From the NCBI RefSeq assembly GCF_027912515.1, contig NZ_CP115464.1, positions 3,201,501 through 3,265,500 of the forward strand: a DNA stretch of 64,000 nt, in the 5' to 3' direction. How positions within the stretch are numbered: the first letter of the stretch is position 1; each line of letters starts with the position of its first letter. The stretch comes from Brevundimonas sp. NIBR10 (GTDB lineage Bacteria > Pseudomonadota > Alphaproteobacteria > Caulobacterales > Caulobacteraceae). Positions 1 to 8,862 of this stretch are shown one piece after another. A program made the translations under genes and the position numbers. A model generated the notes under the pieces. It worked only from the letters and a program-made list of their open reading frames with translations. It was not told the DNA's origin and did no database searches.

Positions 1-511
1 GATCGCCGTCGGCGGCCTTCACGGTCTTGCCCTTCTTGTCTTCGTAGTTCTTGGCCTGTCCGGCCAGTTCGGTCAGGGCCTCGTCCAGATCGGCGTCGGA
101 CGCCTCATAGGTCGGGCGGGCCAGCTTGAGCGTCTTGGGATCGACCGGCGTGAAGTCGGGCATGACTTCCAGGGCCATCTCGTAGGACAGGTCCTCCTCG
201 CCCTTGATGACCTTGTCCATGTCGGACAACAGCTTCATCTCGGCCGGGGCGGCAGGACGCAGATTGATCTCTTCCAGCGCCTTCTGGCTGGTCTCGTTCA
301 GCTCGGCGTTGATGATCTCGCCCATGAAGTCACGGCCGAAGGTCTTCTTGACGTAGGTGACGGGCACCTTGCCGGGACGGAAGCCCTTCAGCTTCATCTG
401 CGGCGCGACTTCCTTGACCTTGGCGTCCAGCTTGGCGTTCAGCTCGGCCGCGGGGATGGTCACGCCGATGACGCGGCTGAGACCTTCGGTGGTTTTTTCG
501 ACGACTTGCAT
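1..511 (-). CDS. tig: Trigger factor, N-terminal part (gene runs off the left edge)
   Basis: Ribosome-associated chaperone and peptidyl-prolyl isomerase that binds nascent chains at the exit tunnel. The 170 residues visible begin MQVVEKTTEGLSRVIGV and hold the whole ribosome-binding domain, including the signature GFRPGKVP at about residues 43-50, which docks on ribosomal protein L23. The window ends just as the FKBP-type PPIase domain should begin, so the C-terminal two thirds are missing. The ATG lies at 509-511. The gene is divergent from the hydrolase that follows, with a 185-bp gap holding both promoters. Clp protease genes often follow tig in this class, but that side is outside the window. 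Identity is secure; only the length is unknown. Confidence 0.95.
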   Translation of the reverse strand, partial: MQVVEKTTEGLSRVIGVTIPAAELNAKLDAKVKEVAPQMKLKGFRPGKVPVTYVKKTFGRDFMGEIINAELNETSQKALEEINLRPAAPAEMKLLSDMDKVIKGEEDLSYEMALEVMPDFTPVDPKTLKLARPTYEASDADLDEALTELAGQAKNYEDKKGKTVKAADGD

Positions 512-696
512 GGCCGGGATTCTGACGCTCTGTGGCGCGGCGACCTCTCGAGGGCTGCGCGCGCGGGGTGGAAAAGCAGAAAGGGCCGCTCCATTCAGGA
601 AGCGGCGCCTCGAAGGCCGCCCTTATGTCGAGATGGGCCCCAAAGGTCAACGCGGCGATGGTTTCGCAAGGGGCGGATCGTCGCTATCTGTGCCGG

Positions 697-1398
697 ATGA
701 CCCAATCTGCCCTGCCCATCGGCGTCTTCGTGACGCCCGTCACCCCGCTGCAACAGAACTGCACGACGGTCTGGTGCGCAAAGACGAACAAGGCAGCGGT
801 GATCGATCCGGGCGGAGCTGTGGATCAGGTTCTCGGTGAAATCGCGCGGCGCGGTCTGACCCTCGACCAGATCTGGATCACCCACGGCCACCTCGATCAC
901 GCGGGCGGGGCGGCGGAAATGAAGGAAAAGACCGGCGTCCCGATCATCGGCCCGCATGAGGACGATCTGTTCTGGATCGAAGGGATTCCCCGCCAGGGTC
1001 AGATGTACGGATTGCCGGACGCGCGCACCTTCACATCGGATCGCTGGCTGACGGACGGCGACACGGTGACCCTGGGCGAAACGACGTGGGACGTAGTCCA
1101 CACGCCCGGCCACACACCCGGCCACGTCGTCTTCTTCAACCGCGAAAGCGGCTTTGCCCAGGTGGGGGACGTGATCTTTCAGGGCTCGATCGGCCGGACG
1201 GACTTTCCCAAAAGCGACCACAACGCCCTGCTTCACTCGATCACGCACAAGCTGTGGGCTCTGGGCGACGGGGTCACCTTCGTGCCGGGACACGGGCCCA
1301 TCTCGACGTTCGGGGCCGAGCGCCAGACCAACCCCTATGTCTCGGACCGGGCGATGCGGTCGACGCCGATCGCCCGGCCCGCGACGGGACCGTCCTGA
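697..1398 (+). CDS. gloC: MBL-fold hydrolase, YcbL/GloC-type glyoxalase II
   Basis: Metallo-beta-lactamase-fold thioesterase of 233 aa, close in pattern to E. coli YcbL (GloC), which hydrolyses S-D-lactoylglutathione in the glyoxalase detoxification route. The zinc-binding THGHLDH motif is at residues 67-73, HTPGHTPGH supplies the next His, and GDVIF and PGHGP give the bridging Asp and last His. The frame is open from 532, but the family starts at MTQSALPIGVFVTPVTPLQQN, so ATG 697 is preferred. It is a single gene with the next gene convergent, stopping 5 bp away. The exact physiological thioester is inferred from family likeness. Confidence 0.88.
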   Translation: MTQSALPIGVFVTPVTPLQQNCTTVWCAKTNKAAVIDPGGAVDQVLGEIARRGLTLDQIWITHGHLDHAGGAAEMKEKTGVPIIGPHEDDLFWIEGIPRQGQMYGLPDARTFTSDRWLTDGDTVTLGETTWDVVHTPGHTPGHVVFFNRESGFAQVGDVIFQGSIGRTDFPKSDHNALLHSITHKLWALGDGVTFVPGHGPISTFGAERQTNPYVSDRAMRSTPIARPATGPS

Positions 1399-1402
1399 GC
1401 CT

Positions 1403-1708
1403 TCAGCGACGCAGCAGAAGCCCGATCAGGACACCGGCCCCGACGGCATAGAGGGCGACCTTGATCGGCTCATCCACGATGGCTTCGCGGGTCGAAGCTG
1501 CCCGGCTACGCGCCCACTCGCGCGTCTGGCTCAGGTCTTCGCGAACGGCCTGGCGGATCGAGGTCGTCTGGGCGAAGGATCGCGTCTCGGAATCGCGACG
1601 ATCGGCATTCGCCAGAAAATCCGAGGCCTGACGGTCCAGGCGGGCGGACTCGGTGTCATCCTCGATGATGTCGTCGGCAGTCGCGGCGGTGGCGTAAGGG
1701 TCGGTCAT
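1403..1708 (-). CDS. YqjD/ElaB-like (DUF883-type) membrane-anchored small protein
   Basis: A 101-aa protein with a long charged, probably helical N-terminal part and a single C-terminal hydrophobic segment (about residues 86-98, VALYAVGAGVLIGLLL) ending in RR. This is the layout of YqjD/ElaB/DUF883 proteins, which in E. coli are inner-membrane, stationary-phase, ribosome-associated proteins. The Gly-rich tail anchor and Arg end match; the N-terminal part does not match any family I can name with certainty. Its neighbours are other small stress-type proteins (a 48-aa acidic protein and a KGG protein), which suits a stationary-phase role. Function is inferred. Confidence 0.65.
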   Translation of the reverse strand: MTDPYATAATADDIIEDDTESARLDRQASDFLANADRRDSETRSFAQTTSIRQAVREDLSQTREWARSRAASTREAIVDEPIKVALYAVGAGVLIGLLLRR

Positions 1709-1824
1709 GGCGTCATCCTGGGTTGAGGGGCTGGCCGACTGAACAGTCCTTCGGGCGGCCGGTTCCGTTCGACCTGAACATCCTGATCAGCAGCGCGTTG
1801 GTCTGGCTCACCAAGGAGCGCGCC

Positions 1825-1971
1825 ATGTCCCCCAACGAACCGGAACCCCGTCCCGAAGAACAACCGGCCCCCGATTTTCAGCCCGAGGTCGAGCCGGCCG
1901 GCAGCCCGGACGAAATCCCGCCCTTCGATCCCGGCGGCGGCGAAGGCGATTTCGGCCAGCCGATGTCCTGA
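1825..1971 (+). CDS. Small acidic proline-rich protein, unknown function
   Basis: A 48-aa protein, very rich in Pro, Glu and Asp (begins MSPNEPEPRPEEQPAPDF) and ending GDFGQPMS. AAGGAG lies 8 bp before ATG 1825, which decides the start; the open frame extends upstream to 1723 without a comparable ribosome site. It has no membrane segment or signal peptide and is probably disordered. It sits upstream of the KGG stress gene in the same direction, 106 bp away. I do not recognise a family. The good ribosome site is the main support that it is real. Confidence 0.5.
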   Translation: MSPNEPEPRPEEQPAPDFQPEVEPAGSPDEIPPFDPGGGEGDFGQPMS

Positions 1972-2077
1972 TCCGGATCATTTCGACCGTGACACGAAAG
2001 CGACGCACCCTCGGAACCTTGCCCCACCCCCGGGGTTTTGAAGCCAAGCCGTAGCTTACTCAGGAAGGAACAACCCA

Positions 2078-2308
2078 ATGGCCGAAGGTCAGCCCAACCG
2101 TCCGTCGGGTGTGTCCAAGCGAGGCTTCGCCTCGATGGATCCCGAGCGTCAACGTGAGATCGCTCGCAAGGGCGGAGCCAGCGTCCCCAGCGAGAAGCGC
2201 AGCTTCTCACAGGACCGTGGTCTGGCCGCACAGGCCGGCCGCAAGGGCGGCGAAGCCTCTCACGGGACACGCCGACCTGAAGACGAGGTCGAAGGTCAGG
2301 CAGAATAG
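2078..2308 (+). CDS. KGG-repeat stress-induced protein
   Basis: A 76-aa, highly charged protein with the KGG (stress-induced bacterial acidophilic repeat) motif. The first copy is RGFASMDPERQREIARKGG (about residues 15-33); a degenerate second copy, AAQAGRKGGEASHG, follows. Such proteins (YciG, GsiB-like) are small, hydrophilic and induced by desiccation, osmotic or stationary-phase stress, probably acting as hydrophilins in the cytoplasm. AGGAAGGA precedes ATG 2078. A strong terminator follows 22 bp after the stop codon, so the gene forms its own short unit. Family assignment is firm; the inducing stress is not shown by the sequence. Confidence 0.85.
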   Translation: MAEGQPNRPSGVSKRGFASMDPERQREIARKGGASVPSEKRSFSQDRGLAAQAGRKGGEASHGTRRPEDEVEGQAE

Positions 2309-2330
2309 CCGCTTCAGGACCGACAGAACG

Positions 2331-2362
2331 GGGCGGCGGATCGCAGGATCCGCCGCCCTTTT
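2331..2362 (+). terminator. Rho-independent terminator after the KGG gene
   Basis: A perfect 12-bp GC-rich stem (2331-2342 pairing with 2347-2358), a GCAG loop and a TTTT run. It lies 22 bp after the KGG stop and 10 bp from the end of the convergent egtBD gene, whose transcript would meet the same stem but without a T run. Confidence 0.85.
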
Positions 2363-2371
2363 CGTATCCCG

Positions 2372-4528
2372 TCAGGCCTCGAGGACGACGATGGCGACCG
2401 AGGGCTCGGGGCCGACCTCGAACGCGGCTACCGACCACCCTGCGGCCTCGGCGAGTGCACGCACCGTGGCCTCACGATACTTGCGCGAGCTTTCGGTGTG
2501 GATCGTCTCGCCCTCAACGAAATCGACGGTGGCTGCACCGATCCTGACCCTCTGGTCGCGCGTCGAGCGCAGATGCATCTCCATCCGGGCGTCGACCGGG
2601 TTCCACAGCGCCAGGTGCTCGAAGGCCGACAGATCGAAATCCGCGTCGAGCTCCCGATTGGCACGGACCAGCAGGTTCTTGTTGAACGCCGCCGTCACCC
2701 CTTGCGCATCGTCATAGGCGGCGACCAGTGTCCCCGGATCCTTGACCAGATCGACCCCGAGGATGAACAGGGCTCCGGCGTCCAGACGCTCCCGCGCCAC
2801 GCTCAGGAAGCGGACGGCGTCTTCGCGATCCAGGTTGCCGATCGTCGATCCCGGAAAGAACCCGACCCTTCGCCCGAGCCCCAACTCCGGCAGGGCCGGC
2901 AGGTTCAGGAAATCGCCGACGACCGGCTCGACCCGCAACGAAGGATAGGCGGCAGATATACCCTCGACCGCCTGTTCCAGCGCGTCAGGACTGATGTCGA
3001 TCGGCACATAGGCGGCAAGATTGGGTGCGGCATCGAGCAGGATGCGCGTCTTCTCGCTAGCCCCGGATCCGAACTCGACCAGCACCGCCCGGTCGCCGAA
3101 CCGCGCCGTCAGGGACGGCGCCAGTTCTCGCAGGAGTGCGGCTTCCTGACGCGTCGGATAGTATTCCGGAAGGCGCGTGATCTCCTCGAACAGCCGCGAC
3201 CCCTCCGCGTCATAGAACCATTTAGGCGACACGGCCTTCTGCGGCTTCGCCAGGCCGGCCAGCAGTTCGGTTCGGAACTCTCGGGTGACGGCGTCGTCAC
3301 CGAGGTCCCGCTCTTCCGAGGAAACATCCTCGGCCAGTCTCAGTCCCATGAACGCCCATCTTTGATGCGGATAGAAGAAGTTGCGGTAGGTCGCGCGGCC
3401 ATGGCCATCGGGTGTCGCGAACGAGGAGCCCCTCAGAACGCTCTGATTGGCCATGAATTTCCCGTTGTACTCCGCCGCCGTCCCTGCGGTTGGGCGAAAG
3501 CCGGGATAGGGCAGATAGGCGCTGGACGTATGCTGCCAGACCTCGCCGAACAGGTTGTCGAAAGCGTCGGGCCGCGTCGTCGCCGCATACTCCCATTCCG
3601 CCTCGGTCGGCAGGCGCTTGCCGGCCCAGGTCGCAAAGGCGTCGGCCTCATAGGCGCTGACATGGCGGACGGGCGCGTCAGGATCGACAGGAACGCGGCC
3701 CGTCAGCGACATCGTGGTACAGCCCTCGGGATCATCCCGCCAATACAGCGGTGCCGTCCAGCCCTCGGCCTTCACCGTCGCCCAGCCGTCCGACAGCCAC
3801 AGCTCGGGCCGCCGGTATCCGCCGTCGTCGATGAAGGCGATCCATTCCCTGTTGGTCACCAGGTCGCGCGCCAGCGCGAACGGCTGCAACCAGACCGGAT
3901 GGGCAGGCCCTTCGTTGTCAAAGGCGAACCCCGGCCCGTCATGGCCCAGAGTGGCCATCCCACCCGTGAAGGTCTCGAAGCCGCCTCGCGCGGGCTCGAC
4001 CGGTAAGGCCCGCGGCTCGACCGCGTAGGCCGCCGGATCCAGCGGGGACCGGGCCATCAGGGCCAGGATGTCCATCAGGAACAGCTCCTGATGCTGCTGA
4101 TCGTGATGCAAACCAAGCACGAACAGATACCGATCCGCCGCCGAGGTCAGGCCGCGTCCCAACCGATCGACCATCCGGCGATCGATTTCCGCACGATACG
4201 CCAGCACGTCCTCAAGCGATGGCCGGGTCATCAACCCCCGCTCATGCCGCGCAACCCGTTCGCCGAGCGCCTCATAGTAGGAGTTGAAGATCTGCTGGAA
4301 ACGCGGATCGACAGGCTCATAGCCCTCGTCGGCCGCCAGGATCATGGCCTCGAAGAACCAGCTGGTGTGCGCCAGATGCCATTTGCCGGGGCTGGCATCC
4401 GGCATGGCCTGGGCCGAAAGGTCTTCAGACGACAGGCCTGCCGCCAGCGCGGGCATGGCATCCCGCACGCGTCGGTACAGGGCGACGTCGTCGTGCTGAC
4501 GCACGGCGATGCGGGTGTGGTCGTTCAT
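2372..4528 (-). CDS. Fused ergothioneine biosynthesis protein EgtB-EgtD
   Basis: A single 718-aa chain joining two normally separate enzymes. Residues about 15-400 are EgtB: a DinB-like domain with WHLAH (near 50) and HHDQQHQE (near 141-148, the H-x3-H iron ligands), then an FGE-sulfatase fold ending in the EgtB block YRNFFYPHQRWAFMGLRLAE. After a short acidic linker, residues about 415-718 are EgtD, the histidine Nalpha-trimethyltransferase: KWFYDAEGSRLFEEIT, LPEYYPTR, FGSGASEKT, PGSTIGNL and NKNLLVRANREL. EgtD makes hercynine and EgtB adds the sulfur by forming a sulfoxide with Cys or gamma-Glu-Cys. The methyltransferase is EgtD-like, not the OvoA type. No egtA, egtC or egtE is nearby. ATG 4528 with GGGGGA upstream is preferred over GTG 4534. 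Confidence 0.9.
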   Translation of the reverse strand: MNDHTRIAVRQHDDVALYRRVRDAMPALAAGLSSEDLSAQAMPDASPGKWHLAHTSWFFEAMILAADEGYEPVDPRFQQIFNSYYEALGERVARHERGLMTRPSLEDVLAYRAEIDRRMVDRLGRGLTSAADRYLFVLGLHHDQQHQELFLMDILALMARSPLDPAAYAVEPRALPVEPARGGFETFTGGMATLGHDGPGFAFDNEGPAHPVWLQPFALARDLVTNREWIAFIDDGGYRRPELWLSDGWATVKAEGWTAPLYWRDDPEGCTTMSLTGRVPVDPDAPVRHVSAYEADAFATWAGKRLPTEAEWEYAATTRPDAFDNLFGEVWQHTSSAYLPYPGFRPTAGTAAEYNGKFMANQSVLRGSSFATPDGHGRATYRNFFYPHQRWAFMGLRLAEDVSSEERDLGDDAVTREFRTELLAGLAKPQKAVSPKWFYDAEGSRLFEEITRLPEYYPTRQEAALLRELAPSLTARFGDRAVLVEFGSGASEKTRILLDAAPNLAAYVPIDISPDALEQAVEGISAAYPSLRVEPVVGDFLNLPALPELGLGRRVGFFPGSTIGNLDREDAVRFLSVARERLDAGALFILGVDLVKDPGTLVAAYDDAQGVTAAFNKNLLVRANRELDADFDLSAFEHLALWNPVDARMEMHLRSTRDQRVRIGAATVDFVEGETIHTESSRKYREATVRALAEAAGWSVAAFEVGPEPSVAIVVLEA

Positions 4529-4618
4529 CGGCACAGTCCCCCAACGCCTTCGTGATCCATTCGACCCGCAGCGGAAAGCCGCACGACGAATTTCGTTCCG
4601 AAGTCAGGTACGTCGAAA

Positions 4619-5830
4619 CTACCGAACCGGACGCCCGCCGTGCTTGGCATATTCGAGCCGCGCGATGGTCCGGTTGTGAACCTCGTCCGGCCCATCGGCG
4701 AAACGCAGCGTCCGGACCTGGGCGTAGAGCTCGGCCAGCGGCGTATCGGCCGACACACCCGCCCCACCGAAGGCCTGGATCGCGTCGTCGATGATCTGCA
4801 GCGCCATCTTGGGTGCCGCGACCTTGATCTGCGAGATTTCAGACTTGGCGTTCTTGGCCCCTGCCTGATCGATCATCCAGGCGGCCTTCAGTACCATCAG
4901 GCGGCACATCTCGATATTGGTCCGCGCCTCGCCGACCCGCTGTTCCCAGACCGAATGTTCGGCGATCTGCTTTCTGAACGCGGTGCGGTTCAGCAACCGT
5001 CCGCACATCAGGGCCAGGGCCTTCTCCGCCGCACCAATCGTCCGCATGCAATGGTGAATGCGGCCGGGCCCCAGCCGCCCCTGCGCGATCTCGAACCCCC
5101 TGCCCTCGCCCGCGATCAGGTTCGAGACCGGCACCCGGACGTTCTCCAGCACCACCTCGGCGTGGCCGATCGGCCGTTCGTCATAGCCAAAAACGCTCAG
5201 CATACGTTCGACGCGGAAGCCCGGCGTGTCGGTCGGCACCAGGATCTGCGACTGCTGCGCATGGGTCGCCGCCCCCGTGTCGGTCTTGCCCATGACGATG
5301 GCGATCCTGACGTTCGGATGGCCCATGTTGGTCGACCACCATTTGCGGCCGTTGATCACATACTCGTCGCCATCGCGCACGATCGAGGTCTGGATGTTGG
5401 TCGCATCCGACGAAGCGACCGCGGGCTCGGTCATCAGGAAGGCCGAACGGATCGTGCCGGCCATCAGGGGCTTCAGCCACCGCTCCTGCTGCTCGGCGTT
5501 GCCGTACATATGCAGGACTTCCATGTTGCCGGTGTCGGGTGCGGCGCAGTTGAACACCTCGGCCGACCACAGGGCGTGACCCATGATCTCGGCCAGGGGC
5601 GCGTATTCGACATTGGTCAGCCCCGCCCCGTGCTCGCCCGGCAGGAACATGTTCCACAGTCCCGCCTCGCGCGCCTGGGCCTTCATCTCTTCCATGACGG
5701 GCGGCTGGCGCGTGTGATCCTCATGGACCTCGGCCCAGTATTCGGCCGAGCGCGGCAGCACCTTGTCGTCCATGAACCGCTTGAGCCGCTCCTGCCAGTG
5801 CAGGCCGAGATCGCTGTGCTTGAAATCCAT
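4619..5830 (-). CDS. Acyl-CoA dehydrogenase family protein
   Basis: A 403-aa FAD-dependent flavoprotein that would oxidise an acyl-CoA to the 2-enoyl-CoA in beta-oxidation or a related pathway. N-terminal helical domain (residues 1-130), middle beta domain with [16 protein letters not shown] (near 151-166) and the substrate-contact block [12 protein letters not shown], and a C-terminal helical domain with [15 protein letters not shown] (near 354-368). The length and the [11 protein letters not shown] block fit the ACAD10/11-like or FadE-like branch. GGGAGG before ATG 5830. A terminator separates it from the SCP2 gene upstream, so it has its own promoter. Substrate cannot be read from the sequence. 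Confidence 0.9.
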   Translation of the reverse strand: MDFKHSDLGLHWQERLKRFMDDKVLPRSAEYWAEVHEDHTRQPPVMEEMKAQAREAGLWNMFLPGEHGAGLTNVEYAPLAEIMGHALWSAEVFNCAAPDTGNMEVLHMYGNAEQQERWLKPLMAGTIRSAFLMTEPAVASSDATNIQTSIVRDGDEYVINGRKWWSTNMGHPNVRIAIVMGKTDTGAATHAQQSQILVPTDTPGFRVERMLSVFGYDERPIGHAEVVLENVRVPVSNLIAGEGRGFEIAQGRLGPGRIHHCMRTIGAAEKALALMCGRLLNRTAFRKQIAEHSVWEQRVGEARTNIEMCRLMVLKAAWMIDQAGAKNAKSEISQIKVAAPKMALQIIDDAIQAFGGAGVSADTPLAELYAQVRTLRFADGPDEVHNRTIARLEYAKHGGRPVR

Positions 5831-5854
5831 GGTCGTCCTCCCGAGACGGATATG

Positions 5855-5888
5855 AAAACGGCGCGGCCCTCTTTCGGAGCCGCGCCGT
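5855..5888 (-). terminator. Rho-independent terminator after the SCP2 gene
   Basis: A 10-bp GC-rich stem (5858-5867 with 5879-5888) which, read on the minus strand, is followed by TTTT. It lies between the stop of the SCP2 gene (5915) and the start of the acyl-CoA dehydrogenase (5830). Confidence 0.8.
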
Positions 5889-5914
5889 GTCGTCGTTGTC
5901 TTTTCAGACCGGCA

Positions 5915-6220
5915 TCAACGCTTCAGCAGCGGGATCAGCTTCTGGGCGATCATCATGTCGCCGGCGATCTTCAGCTTGCCCTGCATGAAGGCCATCATGC
6001 CGTCCAGCTTGCCTTCGGACATGGCGATGAAGTCGTCCCAGGACACGGTCACGGTGGTGTCGGCGGGCTTGTCGTCATTGGTCACCGTGTTCGGAACCGA
6101 GGCACCGTCGATGTAGATCTTGCCGGTGTCGCCCATGTCGATCTTGACGGTCTTGCCCAGACCGGAGTTGTCGCCGACGGCGCTGCGGATGTGTTCGGTA
6201 ACCTGAGCCAGGTCGGCCAT
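5915..6220 (-). CDS. SCP2 sterol-binding domain protein
   Basis: A 101-aa stand-alone SCP2 domain (sterol carrier protein 2 fold), a small hydrophobic-pocket protein that binds fatty acyl-CoA or other lipids. Typical features are DTTVTVSWDDFIAMSEGKLD and the following MAFMQGKLKIAGDMMIAQKL. GGGAG 8 bp before ATG 6220 sets the start; the longer open frame from 6286 has no such site. It lies just upstream of an acyl-CoA dehydrogenase, in keeping with lipid handling, but a strong terminator divides the two. The ligand is unknown. Confidence 0.88.
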   Translation of the reverse strand: MADLAQVTEHIRSAVGDNSGLGKTVKIDMGDTGKIYIDGASVPNTVTNDDKPADTTVTVSWDDFIAMSEGKLDGMMAFMQGKLKIAGDMMIAQKLIPLLKR

Positions 6221-6302
6221 GGTCGTCTCCCTAAGACAGTGATTTGAGACAGCCCTAGCCCTCCCCGACCACCGTGCCAAGATCACGTCAGGTCAAGTTG
6301 GG

Positions 6303-7883
6303 TCAGGTTCCCTGCTTGAGGAAGGGCGCGGTCTGGAACAGGCAACGTTCAGCGGCACGGGGATCGTTCTCGCTCCGGCTCTCGACATCGAAGATCATCG
6401 TGGCCCGCTCCGGCAGCGAATAGGGATTCCAGGCCGGGATCGCCGCATTGTTCGGGTCGCCGGTCCGGGCGAAGGCGATGAAAGTCTCGCTCATCGCATT
6501 GGCCACCCTGAGCGCTTCCGGTCCGGTCCCCGTCTTCGACGTCGGCTGGTGGCAATTGTCGAAGGCCAGGGCGATGTCGAACGAGTGATAGGCACCCAGC
6601 CTCGGCTCCACCGGCGATCCGAAGTTCAGCTGGTACATCCAGGTCCGGTCCCCGATCTTCGCCCTCTCCTCGGCCTGGATCAGATGCCCCGGCCGCGACC
6701 GGCCACAGGTGGCGGCAGCGAAGAATACGTCCACCGGCGACATCGACGGGAACTGCCGCCGGTACCAATCGACGACATACTGGGCGTTCAGATCGACCAC
6801 GAACTCGGGCGCCAGCTTGGCCGCCACCGTGTCCCAGGTCAGGCTGAAGTTGCGCTCGTCCGACGCGGTAAAGGCCCGCGCCTCGTCGTGGGTATTGCCG
6901 ACGATCATGGGGATGTGCGCACTCTCCCTCGGTGCATCCGGCACGAAGGGATGTCTGGGCAGGGTGTCGTGGTCCATCACCGACCAGAAATAGATGCCGC
7001 CCTTCTCGATCGGGTCGTCCATCGACAGGGCCTCGACCAGCCTGCCCATGGGCACTGTGGCCAGCTCCGCCGCGCGGTCCGGTGTCAGGTCGAGGTGATC
7101 GAGAAAGGCCCGCATCCTCAGTTCGGCGTGTTGCGGGCCCATGGCGGTCACGTGCTGGCCGCTCATGGTGATGACCTTGTGGAACAGACCGGCTGCCGAG
7201 GGCATGGCCATCAGCGTCACCAGCTTGGCCCCACCACCCGACTGGCCGAAGACGGTGACGTTGTCGGCATCGCCGCCGAACTCGGCGATATTGTCCCTTA
7301 CCCATCGCAGGGCCAGCATCAGGTCCAGGTTCCCGACACTGCCCGACTTCGCATAGACCCCGCCCCCGACCGGCGACAGCAGCTGGCCCAGACCATTGTA
7401 TCCGAACATATTCAGCCGGTGGTTCAGGGTCACGACGACCACATCGCCGCGCCGACACAGGGCCACCCCGTCATAGAGCGGGCTCGACCCCGATCCGTTG
7501 GCGTGGGCCCCGCCGTGGACATAGACCATCACCGGTCGCTTCGCCGCGTCGCGAAGCTCGGGCGTCCAGACGTTCAGGAACAGACAGTCTTCGGACTGAT
7601 TGGCCTCATCCGACTTCTGTGGGCTGGCCGCGCCATAGGCCGTGGCTTCGCGGACGTCGCTCCACGATTCAGGTGCCACCCCCGGCTGGAACCGCCGTAG
7701 CGCTGTGTCCGCCCCATAGCGCACGCCCTTGAAGACCTTGATCCCCTGATCGACGTATCCCCGCACGCGCCCTTGCCGCGTCGTCGCCACAGGCTGAGCC
7801 GGATCGGCCCAGGCCGCACCGCCCGTCGCCATCAGGCCCCCGGTCATGGCTGCGGTGGCGATCACGGTGCGACGGGTCTGCAT
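6303..7883 (-). CDS. Exported type-B carboxylesterase
   Basis: A 526-aa alpha/beta hydrolase of the carboxylesterase type-B family. An N-terminal signal (residues 1-26, with RR at 4-5 and an AWA cleavage site) suggests export by Sec or Tat. SEDCLFLNVW (97-106) is the family's second signature, HGG (123-125) forms the oxyanion hole, and GQSGGGAK holds the nucleophile Ser215. The acid and His residues lie in the C-terminal half (a likely His is in RLGAYHSFDI). It follows the LysR gene by 15 bp on the same strand and may share its transcript with kdgD, which hints at use of a plant-derived ester or sugar. Natural substrate unknown. Confidence 0.88.
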   Translation of the reverse strand: MQTRRTVIATAAMTGGLMATGGAAWADPAQPVATTRQGRVRGYVDQGIKVFKGVRYGADTALRRFQPGVAPESWSDVREATAYGAASPQKSDEANQSEDCLFLNVWTPELRDAAKRPVMVYVHGGAHANGSGSSPLYDGVALCRRGDVVVVTLNHRLNMFGYNGLGQLLSPVGGGVYAKSGSVGNLDLMLALRWVRDNIAEFGGDADNVTVFGQSGGGAKLVTLMAMPSAAGLFHKVITMSGQHVTAMGPQHAELRMRAFLDHLDLTPDRAAELATVPMGRLVEALSMDDPIEKGGIYFWSVMDHDTLPRHPFVPDAPRESAHIPMIVGNTHDEARAFTASDERNFSLTWDTVAAKLAPEFVVDLNAQYVVDWYRRQFPSMSPVDVFFAAATCGRSRPGHLIQAEERAKIGDRTWMYQLNFGSPVEPRLGAYHSFDIALAFDNCHQPTSKTGTGPEALRVANAMSETFIAFARTGDPNNAAIPAWNPYSLPERATMIFDVESRSENDPRAAERCLFQTAPFLKQGT

Positions 7884-7898
7884 GGCGGAGGGTCCTTG

Positions 7899-8801
7899 CT
7901 AGGGCGTGGCCCTGGCCTGCGCCTCGATCAGGTCGAGGAGCGGCTTCAGGCTGGGGTTGTCATTGTCGCGACGCCAGGCGACGAACAGTTCGACCGGGCG
8001 TTCCGGCGTGGTGTCCAGAGGCCGGAACTCGACCCCCTCGAAATGCAGCTTGGTCGCCGCCTCGGGCACCACCGCCGCCCCGATGCGGGCGTGGACCAGG
8101 GCCAGGATCGAGTGGATCTGCGCCATATGCTGGACATACTGGGGCGAGACCCCGGCCTCGTCGAACATGGCCGTCAGCATGGCGTGGAAATAGCCGGCCC
8201 CTTCGGGCGCATACATGATCATCGGCTGGGCATCGAAATCGGCCAGGCTGATGCGATCCTTGTCCAGACGAGGATCGCCGCTGGGCAGTGCAGCGACCAG
8301 GGGCTCGGTCAGCACCCTCACCTTGTCGAACTCGGGCCGGGTCAGGGGCGGCCGCACCAGACCCAGGTCGATCCGCCCGGTCAGCAGGGCCTCGACCTGT
8401 TCGCCCGACACCAGCTCCCGCAGCGTCAGATCGACATTGGGCAACCGGGTCCGCGCCAGATCGACCAGATTGGGCAGGAAGGAATAGCCGGATGCCGCCG
8501 TGAACCCGACCGCGACCCGGCCCGCATCGCCGCTGGCGATCCGCCGCGTGGCCAGGGCCGCACTTTCGGCCAGCCTGAGAATCCGCTTGGCCTCGATCAG
8601 GAACGACCGCCCGGCCGGCGTCAGCCGCACCGACCGGCTGGTCCGGTCCAGCAGGACGACGCCCAGGATACGCTCCAGCAACTGCACCTGCCGGCTCAGC
8701 GGCGGCTGGGTCATGTTGAGGCGCTGGGCGGCCCGCCCGAAATGCAGTTCCTCGGCGACGGCGACGAAGCACCGCAACTGGCTCAGCTCGAACATGTTCA
8801 T
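7899..8801 (-). CDS. LysR-family transcriptional regulator
   Basis: A 300-aa LTTR. The N-terminal winged HTH spans residues about 1-62 (FELSQLRCFVAVAEELHFGRAAQRL, then MTQPPLSRQVQLLE and RTSRSVRLTPAG); the effector-binding domain covers 90-295. It lies 61 bp after kdgD and 15 bp before the carboxylesterase on the same strand, so it probably sits in one transcript and regulates these neighbours. The start is ATG 8801, with a second in-frame ATG at 8795 better spaced from the AGAGG. The effector is not evident; a sugar acid related to KdgD is a guess. Confidence 0.9.
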   Translation of the reverse strand: MNMFELSQLRCFVAVAEELHFGRAAQRLNMTQPPLSRQVQLLERILGVVLLDRTSRSVRLTPAGRSFLIEAKRILRLAESAALATRRIASGDAGRVAVGFTAASGYSFLPNLVDLARTRLPNVDLTLRELVSGEQVEALLTGRIDLGLVRPPLTRPEFDKVRVLTEPLVAALPSGDPRLDKDRISLADFDAQPMIMYAPEGAGYFHAMLTAMFDEAGVSPQYVQHMAQIHSILALVHARIGAAVVPEAATKLHFEGVEFRPLDTTPERPVELFVAWRRDNDNPSLKPLLDLIEAQARATP

Positions 8802-8862
8802 CGCCTCTCTCCCAGGCGATGGGTTCTAGGCCCTGCGGACCCGAACGGACAGGGCACCGACC

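Noticed and set aside
357..839. 160-codon plus-strand frame over the tig promoter region
   Set aside because: Overlaps the tig coding sequence and the start of the hydrolase; no protein-like pattern.
2372..4528. Reading the fused protein as OvoA (ovothiol synthase)
   Set aside because: The C-terminal domain carries EgtD motifs (KWFYDAEGSRLFEEIT, LPEYYPTR, NKNLLVRANREL), not the methyltransferase type of OvoA.
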